The notes under the pieces were generated by a model, which was not told the origin of the DNA, ran no database searches, and worked only from the letters and a program-made list of their open reading frames with translations. A stretch of DNA of 64,000 nucleotides from Brachypodius melanocephalos (lineage: Eukaryota; Chordata; Aves; Passeriformes; Pycnonotidae): NCBI GenBank assembly GCA_013398615.1, contig VZSR01002145.1:3885616-3949615 (forward strand). The letters run 5' to 3'. The translations under genes were made by a program, and so were the position numbers. Shown piece after piece: positions 1-10,900 of the stretch (position 1 is the stretch's first letter; each line of letters starts with the position of its first letter).

Positions 1-90
1 GTCCTGCCCCGTGCCGGGGCCACACTCCCCACTGTAAGATGTGTCCTTGTACATTTGTATCAATAAAGGTGTGAGCATTGCACGGGCGCC
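1..90 (+). terminator. 3' end of an upstream plus-strand gene with poly(A) signal (probably GIT1)
   Basis: A canonical AATAAA hexamer lies at 62-67 and is followed by a GT-containing stretch, as expected just before cleavage at roughly 80-90. No open frame that looks like real protein precedes it, so only 3'UTR is in the window. GIT1 is inferred from gene order alone: in mammals GIT1 lies beyond ABHD15 in the same orientation as ABHD15. I cannot confirm the name from these 90 bases. Confidence 0.5.
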
Positions 91-343
91 CGGCCCCCAG
101 CTCCTGTGCCCATGGAGGGTCCGTGGCTGCGGGGGATTCAATCTCTCCGGCGCCAGTCAGGGCTTGGCCACGTGTCCCTCCCGTTTCACCCAGTCCCCTT
201 GGCCCTGCTGGCCGCTCACGCCATCCCCGGCACAGCCCTGCTGTTTGCCCAGCCCCGGGGCTGGGCTTTCCCAGCACGGCCCCGCCGTCGCTCTGTGAAC
301 CCGCCGACCATCGGGGCTGCCGGCTGGAGCTCCTGCCGCCTCC
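90..343 (+). promoter_or_regulatory. ABHD15: GC-rich promoter/5'UTR region of ABHD15
   Basis: This short GC- and CpG-rich stretch lies between the upstream poly(A) signal and the ABHD15 start codon and must hold both the ABHD15 core promoter and its 5'UTR. No TATA box is evident, which suits a CpG-type promoter. The transcription start cannot be placed from sequence. A stop codon at 296-298 is in frame with the ABHD15 start and closes the frame upstream. Confidence 0.45.
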
Positions 344-1182
344 ATGCTGTCCCCGGAGGGTTTGGTGGCCGCAGCCGCGGTGCTGGTGGGGCTCGGCCTG
401 CTGGCTTGGTGCCTTTGGGTAGGGAGGCTGGAAGTACCTGGAGACCTGGGAGAGGAGGAGGAGGAGAAGGAGGAAGAGGGGATCCCCTTCATGGCTGAGG
501 AGGGCTCGGGGCACTGCCGGCTGCTGTGCAAGCCCTCGGCTCTGGCGCAGCACCTGGTCCGGAGCTTGGGGCGCTCGGCGGCGCTGCGGGGGGGACGCTG
601 GCCGTGGCCGTGCTGGCCCCAGCTCCAGATGCTGTGGCAGCTCCTGCAGCCGCCTGAGCTGGAGCCGGTGGTGGCCCGTGAGCTCCTGCAGCTGCCCGAC
701 GCTGGGCTGGTGGCCCTGGACTGGCTGGTGGGGCCGTGGGGGGCTGCGAGTGGCGGCGGGGGGATCTCCAGCCCAGTGCTGCTGCTGATCCCCAATGCTG
801 CCGGGAAGGTGACAGGGGGGCTGCTGCAGCTGGGGCTGCGGGCGCTGGAGCGGGGCTTCATCCCCGTCATCTTCAACCGCCGGGGCCACAACGGCTGCCC
901 CCTCACCACCCCCCGGCTCCAACCCTTCGGGGATCCCGGAGATTTGCGGGAGGCTGTGACCTACCTGCGGTGCCGGCATCCCTCTGCCTCTCTGCTGGCC
1001 GTCAGCGAGGGCTCGGGCTCGGGGCTGCTGCTCGCCTACCTGGGCGAGAGCGGCTCCTCCAGCCGCCTGGCCGCCGCTGCCTGCCTCTCCCCCATCTTCC
1101 GTGGCCGGGACTGGTTTGAAGCCGGGATGCCCTGGCTTTACGAGTGGCCGCTGCTCCTCCATCTCAAGCAGGGATTGAGCAG
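344..1182 (+). CDS. ABHD15: ABHD15 coding exon 1
   Basis: Encodes residues 1-279 plus two bases of Arg280: the membrane anchor, acidic linker and the fold through the nucleophile elbow (Ser221). The donor is AG|GTCAGT at 1183. The open frame runs on past the donor to 1315, but that tail resembles nothing in the family and is intronic. Confidence 0.92.
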
Positions 1183-2930
1183 GTCAGTGCAGTCCCTTGG
1201 GCTTGGGGAGGTGGATGGGTGTACCCCGGGAACCCTTTGGTCATCCCTGGGGGTGTGCATGGGGTGCATGCTGCTGCCAATACCGGGAGCCCCAGTGCAG
1301 GGGCAGAGGTGCTGAGGGCAGCAAAACGTGCTGGTTAATGAACACCAGCCTGGAGCCGGCTGCTGTGGGGCCAGCTGGGCCACCACATGTGTCCCTAGCC
1401 TGGCTGGGGCTGCGGCAGCATTTTGTGGCTCCTGAGCTGGGAGATCTGTCACCCCTGGGAGGGGTTGGTGAAAGCCCCTGTGTGGTCCTGGACTGTGAGG
1501 GGTGAGGGGGGCCGGCCCCTCTCCCTGCACTGCCCCTTGTCCCCAGCACCTGACCCTCCCGTTGGCCCCGGTGGGGGGGGACTGTGATGCTAACCCACAG
1601 CTGGGCAGGGGGCTGCGATTGCTGCCATCCCTTCCCAAGGGATCTGGGTTCCCTATTGCCCAACACAGCCAGGCTCTAGTGGGCCAAGCACTGGCTGAGA
1701 CAGGAGACAAACTGCCTCGGGCCAAGGCCTTGAGCAAGTGGGCATTTCCCCAGGTGGTGCTGAGAGCTTGTGGGGGCAGTGGGACCCTGCAGGTGGGCAG
1801 ATGGGGGCCACAAGAATGCAGGTAAACCCCAAAACACAGGGGCAAAGAGGTGACAGGTGAAGCTGCAGAAAATCCCAGCTGGGTGCAACAAGGTACAGTA
1901 TTTACTGCAGGGAATGGGGTACTTGGGGGTGGGCAGCAGAGTCTCCCTCCTCCCTCCTTCCTGATTCCCACTGCAAATGCTGCTGTCACGGTAACGAAAG
2001 GGGAGTGCCGGCTGTCTCCCGTTGTCATGGCACCCGGGCTGCGCTGTGGGGACCCTCCAGGATCCCTGGCAAAGGGCTGGGATGGGCCTCCTAAGCCACT
2101 CTGGGGTTAGGGCAGCCGAGCTCACTCCTATTCCCCTGCGCACAGGACTGTCGAGCAGCTTCGACATGGGCAGACAAGCTGGTGGCACTCCCATGGCAGC
2201 ATCCCTGTAGCCCCCAGCTCCAACTGGTGTCCCTATGACCCTGCACCCCCGGGGCAGCATGCCCCAGCCTCTGCCAACATTCCCTGTGGCCCCCATCCCA
2301 GGCAGCATCTCCATATCTGTCCCCCCCACCCACGGCAACGTCCGTGAAGTCCCCAGCAGTGTCCCCATCGCCCCCAGCCCATAGCAGCATCCCCCAGCCC
2401 CTGGTGGCATCCCTGCACCCCCAAGCCCACGGCGGCCGCCCCATCCCCGCAGGTACGCGGGGGCCCTGGCCGAGGTGGTGGACATGGACAGGCTCCTGTG
2501 CAGCCGCTCGCTGCGGGAGCTGGAGGAAACCCTCTTCTGCCGGACTCGGAGCCGCCCCACCAGCTGGGAGAGCTACTGGGAGCGCAACGAGCCCCTGCGC
2601 GACGCGGACGAGGCGGCGGTGCCGGTGCTGTGCCTCTGCAGCGCCGACGACCCCGTGCGCGGCCCCCCGGCGCAGAGCCTGCCCAAGGAGCTCTTCCGCA
2701 GCAGCCCCTACTTCTTCCTGCTGCTGACCCCGCACGGGGGGCACTGCGGCTTCCCCCGGCGGGGGCCGGGGCGCTGCTGGGCCCACGAAGCCGTGCTGGA
2801 ATATTTCAGGGCCATGGCCGAGTTCCTGCGGACGGAGGAGAGGAGGAAGGGGCTGCCGCGGCCCCGCAGGTGGGGGGGTCTCCCGGTCGAGCCCCCCGTG
2901 TTCACCTGGCAGAGGTCCTACACGCGATAG
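344..2930 (+). CDS. ABHD15: ABHD15, alpha/beta-hydrolase domain protein 15 (two coding exons: 344-1182 and 2453-2930)
   Basis: The spliced product is 438 aa. Residues 7-26 form an N-terminal hydrophobic membrane anchor, followed by an acidic run (37-45) and an alpha/beta-hydrolase fold. Hallmarks are the F-N-R-R-G-H-N-G strand/oxyanion segment (177-184), a nucleophile elbow A-V-S-E-G with Ser221, the acid segment S-A-D-D-P (343-347) and H-G-G-H (374-377) with the probable catalytic His377. The protein ends in R-S-Y-T-R as in human ABHD15. It is about 30 residues shorter than the human protein (468 aa as recalled), mostly near the C-terminus. The family is known from adipocytes, where ABHD15 binds and stabilises PDE3B and supports insulin suppression of lipolysis; enzymatic activity is uncertain. 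The start was chosen for the signal anchor and the in-frame stop at 296-298; its Kozak context is weak (T at -3). The gene converges on TAOK1. Confidence 0.93.
1183..2452 (+). other. ABHD15: ABHD15 intron
   Basis: A GT-AG intron with donor GTCAGT and acceptor CCCCGCAG. Several long open frames on both strands are GC-driven shadows with no recognisable protein. The last ~260 bases are a degenerate C-rich repeat, listed separately. Confidence 0.85.
2190..2445 (+). repeat. Degenerate C-rich minisatellite in the ABHD15 intron
   Basis: Imperfect units built around GCATCCC, GTGTCCC and GCCCCCA recur about every 20-45 bases (for example near 2194, 2228, 2257, 2304, 2357, 2387 and 2408). Unit length drifts, so this is an old or poorly homogenised array. 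It ends directly against the exon 2 acceptor and supplies much of the pyrimidine content there. Confidence 0.6.
2453..2930 (+). CDS. ABHD15: ABHD15 coding exon 2 (terminal)
   Basis: Completes Arg280 and encodes residues 281-438, then the stop TAG at 2928-2930. It carries the acid residue (Asp345 or Asp346), the H-G-G-H motif with His377, and the conserved W-Q-R-S-Y-T-R end. The junction gives the L-S-R-Y reading expected for the family. Confidence 0.92.
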
Positions 2931-4280
2931 CTCCCCTGGGCCAGGGTCTCACAAAGGCAGGCAGACACTCCGTGTACTAAAATTACTTTATTACAGTTGA
3001 TTTTTTTTTTAACATTTCCTTTGCTATGATACAAAGGATACTTACAAACAAAATATTACATATGACCTTATTTTTTTTTCTCTTCTCTTATTTTCTGACA
3101 ACTTGGTAACAGCTTTAAATGCACAATCTATACAATTAATACAGGTTATATATGAGCTATAATGTATGTTGAACCAGAAGAATACCAGAATACTGACAAT
3201 ATACTGTACATTAAGCCTTACCAGTTAGTGCTCGTGGCATTTTCTACAAGAAGGAAAACGCACACCTGTAGATTCACTCATACCAGCTGGTGCTACCAGA
3301 CACGGAAGCAAGAAGGAGTTTAATTCCCCTGGTAAAATCCTTCGTGGCCCATCACCGTGGTGCTGAGCCTGGAAACCTCAGACCAGTGTTCATAGTAAAA
3401 CAGCAGATATGTGTGTGTGTTTTTTTCTATCTAAAGCTCTGTGGCACAGCACGGCACCAGCCGGGCTTGGCCGTACCTGGCTGATGCCCCAGAGCAATCG
3501 GCCATGGCGCTGGGGCCAGGCGCTGGGCGAGCTCTTGTTGGGGAGCTGGACCTCCTTGAGGAGGGGGAGAGGAGGAAGAGGAGGAGGAGAGGAAAAGCAG
3601 CAACAGCTTTGCTGTCATCAGCAGGCAGCTCTTGGGTTTGTGCACATGAACAGGCGGTCGCCAAGGGGGAAGAGCAAGCCCAAGGCGCTCCCAGCACGGC
3701 TCTGAGCTCGGCCGCACACGGAGCTCGCGCCCGGCAAACCCTCCACGGGGTTGGGCAGCAGCTGCCCTGTGGTCACCTCCTCACCAGGAAAGGTTTGCTT
3801 TTGTTTTGCAGCCAAAGCCAGAGGTGTGTGGCTACAGGTGTGCACTTCCCCTCCTCCCGCTGGGGTCTACATCGCACTGATAAGGTTACATTTTTGTTTT
3901 TTATTTAATTTTTTTTTTCCTTTTTAAAGCAACCAGCAAGTGAAGCGTTTTTTCAGTTGACTGGCAAAAAGACCTGGCATTTGCACAAAAGCTGCAAATG
4001 GAAAAGAGCCATCCCCTCCTCCCACCCACTGCATCCCAGCCCAGAAAAATCCCAAACTGCTGGCGGAAGAAAGAAAAAAAAAAAAACACAACAGGGGTGG
4101 AGGAGAGGAAGGGAAGGGGGAACAGGTTGGAAAATAGCAGGTTTGAGTTAACATTTCCTTGACTTCACACAATTCTTGTGCAAAAAGAAACAACCCCCTC
4201 CCCCCCAACAAAAAAACCAAAACCCAGAAACATGCTGGAAATAATGAAAACAAATGGAAAGTAATATATAAAATTAAAAA
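2931..4280 (+). other. ABHD15: Probable ABHD15 3'UTR, antisense to the TAOK1 3'UTR
   Basis: No plus-strand AATAAA or ATTAAA occurs in the first ~1.3 kb after the ABHD15 stop. The first canonical variant is ATTAAA at about 4273-4278 and the first AATAAA is at about 8433-8438. Unless a non-canonical signal is used, ABHD15 transcripts must extend into DNA that encodes the TAOK1 3'UTR on the other strand. The end given is a guess at the first ATTAAA. Confidence 0.35.
2965..2992 (-). terminator. TAOK1: Distal poly(A) signal and cleavage region of TAOK1
   Basis: Minus-strand AATAAA at 2987-2992 (TTTATT on the plus strand). Cleavage is expected 10-25 bases further, near 2965-2977. It gives a 3'UTR of about 8.7 kb, in line with the very long 3'UTR known for mammalian TAOK1. 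The flanking 3.0-3.2 kb is AT-rich, typical of a distal 3'UTR end. Confidence 0.6.
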
Positions 4281-4756
4281 TATAAATAGGATGTCTGGCT
4301 GACTGGTAGAAGAATAGGTCATTTAGGTTACAAAAAGGAATATACATTCAAGAGGCTCTGAACCCAGTGGGGTAACTGATGTTAAACTTGTGTTAATAGT
4401 TAGGCTAGAATTCTCAAGTTTGTCTTTAAAATCTTCACAACACAAGCAAGCTATTTTTAAAAAATATACACTATACACACCTCACACAGCTTCTCCTATC
4501 CGTATTACACACGTTACGCTACCCTCCCATCCACTACACCGAGGGGGGGGGTCCCACGGCTGAGGGGCCCAGAGTGTCCCCCCATCCCGTCCCTACCCCC
4601 CAGCCCCGCGGTGGCGGTGGGGCAGCGATGGCTGCGGGGCCGGGCAGGTCGCTTGGCCCCTCCACGTCTTACCACAACTTTCTCAAAGCATTTACAAGTC
4701 ACCAAAGGGCTGTAGCCTTTTTTTATGTTATACACACTTCACTTTGCAACGTTAAT

Positions 4757-4764
4757 TATTTACA
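4757..4764 (-). promoter_or_regulatory. Pumilio response element candidate
   Basis: Reads TGTAAATA on the TAOK1 sense strand, an exact match to the PUF consensus TGTANATA inside the predicted 3'UTR. A single 8-mer is weak evidence on its own. Confidence 0.3.
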
Positions 4765-5913
4765 TCAGGGCTGCTCCCCCATCTTTTAGCTGTTTCTAGG
4801 CAGGTAAAAAAAAAATGTTCCTGTTCCAAGCAAGCAAGGGGAAGAGCTGCGGGGGGTTAGGAGGGAAGAAAAGCTGAAGAAAGGAAGCAGGTGGTTTGCT
4901 TGCCAAAAGCCAAACCCGTACGTGCACGTCTGCGTCTCCTTCTCTGATCCTTGACTGCTTACAAGCTCTCATTCCCTACAACCTCCAGGACAACCAGACC
5001 TGGAGAGCACAGCCTCACCAGCACTCAAACTCGTCTGCTCGCAGCTTCCCGGGATGCTCAGCACAGCTATCGACTCACAGGCTTGCCTCTGCCATAGAAC
5101 ACGGAGCACAAATCCTGACCATTCCTAGGAGCCCAGCCCTCACTCAGCAGCGGGTCTTGCAGGGCAAACCAGCTGCAGTGGGGCAGGGACACTGGGACCC
5201 CCACAAGGCACCACACTGCACCCTCAAACTCGCCCCTGGAGCTGCCACCAGCCACAGTCAGGCTCTGCTGGAGCCGTGCAGAGGCAGTGGCCGCCGACTT
5301 CAGCTTGTCAACAACCCTGTGCTGATTTCTGCACTCCGCTGAGCTCAGAGTTGCCATAGAAATGTGTGATCCTGGCACTAAAAGCAGGCAACGATCTCAA
5401 ATCAAAGTCTTTTTTTGTTTTGTTGGTTTTGGTTTTTTTTTTTTCCTCCAGTAGGTTTAGATGAACTTGGGTTTGAGACAAAAGCAGTTGGAAGGGGAAA
5501 AACAGATCATTTCTAGAGAGATTGAAAAACATAGTCACAAGCCTGTATTAAACTGCAGCAAAGAACCTGAACTTGGTTCCCACTGAGTTCAGCTCCAGAG
5601 CAAGCTCGAAGCCACCGCTCTTGTCCCTCACACTGCCCTCCGTGTGGCCCAAGAGAAGGAGATTCCATACAGCCATCAGGGAAAACTCAGCCAGAGGCTG
5701 GAAGCTGAAAGCCCTGCGCTGTTGGCCTCCCCAGCTCGCAATATTTAAGCATAAATTCCTTACAGCATCACTGCACAAGTCTCGGGGATTAGTTGCATGC
5801 TGAACTACGACTGGCAATTACAGTAGCTTTTTGCTAGCTGGCACATACTGTATCTATAAATTTTAGTACAAAAACTTAAAAAATACAGAAACTAGGTCAA
5901 TTTGTTAACTACA

Positions 5914-5921
5914 TATTTACA
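5914..5921 (-). promoter_or_regulatory. Pumilio response element candidate
   Basis: TGTAAATA on the TAOK1 sense strand in an AT-rich part of the 3'UTR, exact to the PUF consensus. Confidence 0.3.
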
Positions 5922-7895
5922 GATAATTACAATTCTTTTCACTGACAATAATTAAACTAATTGTCAGTGAAAATTCAAACTGTGCATGTTCTGAGGTACC
6001 CGTACTCAAGGGTGGGGAGTGGGGCAGGGGGCCGGAGGGGCGAGGTGGGGGGAAGTTTCCCCCCAGGGTTTGTTCACATCTGTGGGGGCAAAGCTCGGCC
6101 CTCCTGGTTCCTGGTCTCACCGTGTGCACTCAGAGAAAGCAAGGAGAGCAGAGCGGGAGCTGATATTGGGGTCTTATTTTCCCTAGGACATGGCTTAAGG
6201 ATGTTTTGAGGATGCCAGGCAGGTGCAGAGCCAACGGTCATGTACCAAACTGCCTTCTTCCCCCAAGGGAGCCTTCAGGTGAAGTGCAAGTATCGAGACC
6301 CACAGCTCAGTGGTTAAGGTGCTTGTTTGCCAGCAAATCCGATTTACTAAGTCCCTCTCTAGCTTTCAAAGGGCTCTCCTTCCCCCGGAGGAAGGGGGCA
6401 GAGATGCAGCAGGCAAAATCACAGCCCCAGTTGGCTGAACTTCATTGTGCAACAGGAACCTGGGTTATCTGCTGCCACTGCTCCCTGGTGGGGTGATGTT
6501 TACTGAAACAATTAGATCAGGTTTTCTTATTTTCTGGCTTTAAATAGCAAGCCCCAACCCTCCAAAGAGCCTCACATATATTCTTCTAAAGACTCTGGCT
6601 CGATCAGTTAGTCAAAGTGCAAACTCAAACAACCACAGCAGAGGGACAGTGACGAGCATCCCTGCCTGGGTATCCACTGCTCCTCTGTCCTTGGCACATG
6701 GCTCTGGGCTCACTGTGGGCCAGCACTGGGGTGGGAACATCCTACAGGCAGGAGCACAGCTAAAGACAACACTACTCCTTGGGAAAGGGTAAGAACGACC
6801 CAAACAAACCTAAGTCTCTCCTTAAACACTTGCAAGAGACCTTCCAAAAGGGACAGGGGGAATATTGCCTCTGAATTCTTCGGCAGCACAAAGAGAGCCC
6901 AGGGCTGGCATTCTGCTGAGCTGGGGGCATCCTTGGGGGAAATGAGTGACTTGACACATGTGAGAACCGCTTATCCCCTGAACTGTCAAATGCCTCTCTA
7001 AGGTGGGGTCTGTAGAGGACAAAGGAGAAGGTGAGAAGGGTCTTCACAGCTTGAGGAGCTGGTGGTGTCCAGCATGGCACTCGCCCCTCTACTATGAGAA
7101 AGACCGGGGCGAGATTTACTAGAACTGAGAGCAAGCACCCAGGAGAGGAACGAGACTGTCTGCTGCTGACTGGACTTGAGTGACGAAGCACACAGGCCTG
7201 AGCAGAACAAAGAATGGACCAAGAGCATCTCTGTGTGTATATATGGATGTACAGACCGTACACACACGCGTACTTTTAATCTTCCAATTTAGCTCCTCTT
7301 TTGCCCCTCCACACAACCTAGGAACCTCCAGGTATCAGACACACGCCAAGGCAGGCAGTGTTCAGAGCTAGCGGCGGCTCCACCTCAGGAATGCCAAAAG
7401 CCAGTGCCGGTGCAGCGAGCCAAGACCGTGCCGGGCTTGTGATCTTTCGTGGCGAGACGCAGCTGGGGACTCTGAGCTCAGCCTGCTGAGCACTTCACCG
7501 GCCCACTCGCCGCCTCCCCAGCAGATCCCTACATTGCCTCCACTGCTTGCCTATCGCTAAACCATCTGGTTTTCTTCTCTGCTGCCTTCTGACTTTCCGG
7601 TACCCTCAGGGAGCTCCCTCCTCTCCTTCACAGCACACCCGCAGCAGCTACCTACCCTCTCATGCCCCCAAAAAAGCAAGCTGCAATTAGCAGGGCTGCA
7701 CTTCAGCGAGGGTTCAGCCCTAGCACAGCCTGTGCCACGTCCGTGCCCTCGCCCTGAGAGCCCTGCTGAGGGGTTGCTTTTGCTCACACACAGGAGCGCT
7801 AAAGAACAGCAGAACTGAAGTGCCCTGACAGAAATGCACAGCATGAGGTGTGTGTGCACCTATACCCACACACACGTACATACAGAGTATATAAA

Positions 7896-7903
7896 TATAT
7901 ACA
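7896..7903 (-). promoter_or_regulatory. Pumilio response element candidate
   Basis: TGTATATA on the TAOK1 sense strand, exact to the PUF consensus. It lies within an alternating TA/CA-rich stretch, so low complexity may explain it. Confidence 0.22.
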
Positions 7904-7978
7904 AATGAGATACCATATATATAGATCCAGAGAGATGTGCGTATTCAACAGAGTAATGGTAGACAGTGGTACGATAGA

Positions 7979-7984
7979 TTTATT
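7979..7984 (-). terminator. TAOK1: Candidate proximal poly(A) signal of TAOK1
   Basis: Minus-strand AATAAA. Use of this site would cut the 3'UTR to about 3.7 kb and remove the two distal Pumilio-type sites. Usage cannot be judged from sequence. Confidence 0.3.
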
Positions 7985-10900
7985 GCCTCTCAAGAAATGG
8001 CACGTAAGCAGGGTCGAGGGGCTGGGAGCCTGGAGGTGAGGGGTCCTGGGGGTTTAAACAACAGCACGGCCCCAGGATCACCCTGGCTGCACCCCCATGC
8101 AGGTCACAGCGAGTGTGCAGTGCCCGTTCTTCCGGCGAGGGAGGGCTGGGTGGGACACAGAGCAATGCCAGCCTGGCCCCAAGCCAGACAAGTAATGGCT
8201 GCAGGGAATTTTTTTGCTGAAAGTTTGGTATCACACCACGTTATTTAGTTGTTCAACCTCTTTGAAGCTCACAGGCTTGGAGGGAATGCACGTGAAACAG
8301 AGCTGTGGCCTCCATTTCAGTGCTGCATCCAAGGAAGAAAGCACGTAACGTTCAACATGGAAGGGAGAGGTGGCTGCTGGCTCCCTGGGACCATGGAAAA
8401 CAAGGAAAATGTGGTCCCTTTCACTGATTTTAAATAAAATCAAAGGAAATTTGAAGCAGAAAGAGGTAAAAATGTTTTTTACTCTGTTTTTTCCATCTCT
8501 GGGCTAAGCTACACCAGAACTACAGCTCTTTGCAGAGGGGAGAGAAAAATAACCACAGAAAAGAGATTTCAGGGGTCAAGCTGGTGATTTGATAATACCG
8601 CAATAAAATTTGCAAAGTAGTCCACACACAAGAGTTCCCCAGTGTTAAATATGAACGTAAGAGATGCAAGAGAACATCTTTGCTGAGGTACTGGAGTAGT
8701 TTCCACAATTTACAGATTACAGTAATTTTAAAACCAAAGTTAGGGCATGACTGCAATGAGCACAACATAGAGCATTTGGCCTCACTTTTTAAAATGCTTT
8801 ACTTTTAAAAATAAGAGTTTGCAAACTGATTCAGAGAGTGTTTGCATCTCTCCAGTGCACAGTTGTTCATGTATCTCAGGAATAAGCCTGAGATACATTA
8901 AAATTCTCAACACCAAGGGCCTCCTCAAATACCTCCAAGGCACAGCCTGACCCTGAGTTCCTCTGGCTAGAGCTGTGTAATGAGGTGCTTCCTCTCGAGA
9001 TCAAGCAGTTTTGGGACAGCTTTTCTTCCCCCACGTACACACAGGGACACACACATTTAGACCAGTTGATCTGAATCAGTTTTTGCAAACTATTTTAATT
9101 AAAATATTAACTTGTTGGAATAGTCCAGGTCTGCACATGATATACATGTAAAAATGGTTACTACACAATTCTTTTTGAATACAAAAAAGCCAATATGGGA
9201 TAGCCATCATTTGGATTCAGCATTCAGTCATGCTTGACATTACACAAAGAGATGTGTTGAGAGAATTCTGTTGAAGTAGCTCAATTTAAGCCAGAGACTT
9301 TGACCAAATTCAAACCATAACAGAAGCAGAATGAACCCACTGAACTTGCAGGTATAACCCGTCCCCACTGTAGCTGCTGCTGTTTGGGATAGAGGAGCTG
9401 AACTCAAAATGCTGTGTTAGCACCATGCTGTGGGCACACCCTCCACACTCACATGGTGAACCCTAACATAATTTTGGCCTTTCATTTTGGTTTTGTCTCT
9501 CCTTCCAAACCTAGGAAAACACAGGCACCTTCCCTAAATGAGTTTCGCTGCATTCCAACAACACTGCAATGCAGAAGAATGACCCCAAAACATCCAATTC
9601 CACATAAAAACATAGCAGAGGAAAGGACAGGACAATTCACAGTCACCACTTGCCCCCAGGAAAATCCAGAGGCACCTCCATGGGACCTATAACCTCATCC
9701 CAGGCTTCTGTCAACTGTTAGTACTACAAAACTCCTTACAAAGGGGCAGCTCAAACATGTTTTGGTAGAGTTTCCATCTTCAATTAGAGTGATACACTAC
9801 GTCAAGATGCCAGAAATCCCAGCTGGATTCACCGGACACTGGCAGAGAGTTAAGGATTGGGAGTGGATGTTAATTTAGCTAACGAAAGAACGCCGCCCTG
9901 TCGAGTACTGAACAGCAGCGAGACATTATTTACTATATAAATATGTCATGTGGACAAACACATTCGGAAAACCTCGCTTTTGAGCCCTATAAACATATTA
10001 AAGGCAAATCCTAGAGTAAGCAGCTAGTGTTTTCTTCAAGATGATTAGTGTGCAAGGAAAAACATTTACAAAGAACCCTGGCTGGTCAGTCCCCAAGACG
10101 GAAATCTTTGCCTCAAACCAAACTTCATCTACCTGCTCTTCCCACAGTCCTGGCTGACCCAGACCATTCTGGCACTGGCACGAGAGCATGGGGGCATCTC
10201 TGGTTCCCAGCACTAAGGGATGACACGATGCCACAAAGTCATTCAGTTACGAGACTCCCTGACCTTTTATCACTGTATGGATTTCACAACCTCCTTTGCT
10301 TCCTTTCAGTAGTACAGCAGCTCCAATGAGCCCTCTGGAAGTAGTGCCTTCTCACATGGTGTGATACGCTGCCAAAATATCACAGCATCTCAAGGGACTG
10401 TAAAAGTTGTGAAGTATTGCAGCAATGAAAATAATAAAAAAGGAGCCTCACATGCAGCAAGATCTACAGGGGTGATGTGGGTTAGTCATCAGCTGGGAAA
10501 GAGTCATTGGCTCAGCTCCTCCTGGTACACCATGGCAACTAAACATTTCAACAGTTGGCTACACGCTACATGTAAACAGGAAATTGCAACAAGCCAAAAA
10601 GGTAATAAATTGGTGGATGTAGTGTATTAATGAAAAACCCGATCAATGGCATTTTGTAACTATGGCATCCTTCAAAACACCTCTGGCATTTGAGACTGAT
10701 TGGCTGAAAGTCTAAACATTTTTGAATGGAGCAAAAAGGACTACGCTGGGCTCCAAGAATTATTCTGATGCTTAGCTAAAATGAGATGTCACAGTATTAG
10801 CTGTTCAAGTGCATTACTTAGGCTCCTCTGCCCAACCTCATCTGCTACCAGCAGCACAGTCAGGGAGTGCCAAAGCAGACAGACAATTTCAAACATTCCT

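Noticed and set aside
157..909. 250-codon minus-strand open frame over ABHD15 exon 1
   Set aside because: It is the antisense shadow of the GC-rich ABHD15 coding exon, with low-complexity Ser/Pro/Arg content and no domain.
1138..2786. Long minus-strand open frames across the ABHD15 intron and exon 2
   Set aside because: They arise from the C-rich minisatellite and from the antisense of exon 2. They contain repetitive Gly/Trp/Met strings and no family match.
3409..3908. Plus-strand open frames in the TAOK1 3'UTR region (for example 155 codons at 3441-3908)
   Set aside because: No recognisable protein, no conserved motif, and overlapping frames on both strands in a purine-rich stretch; chance frames.
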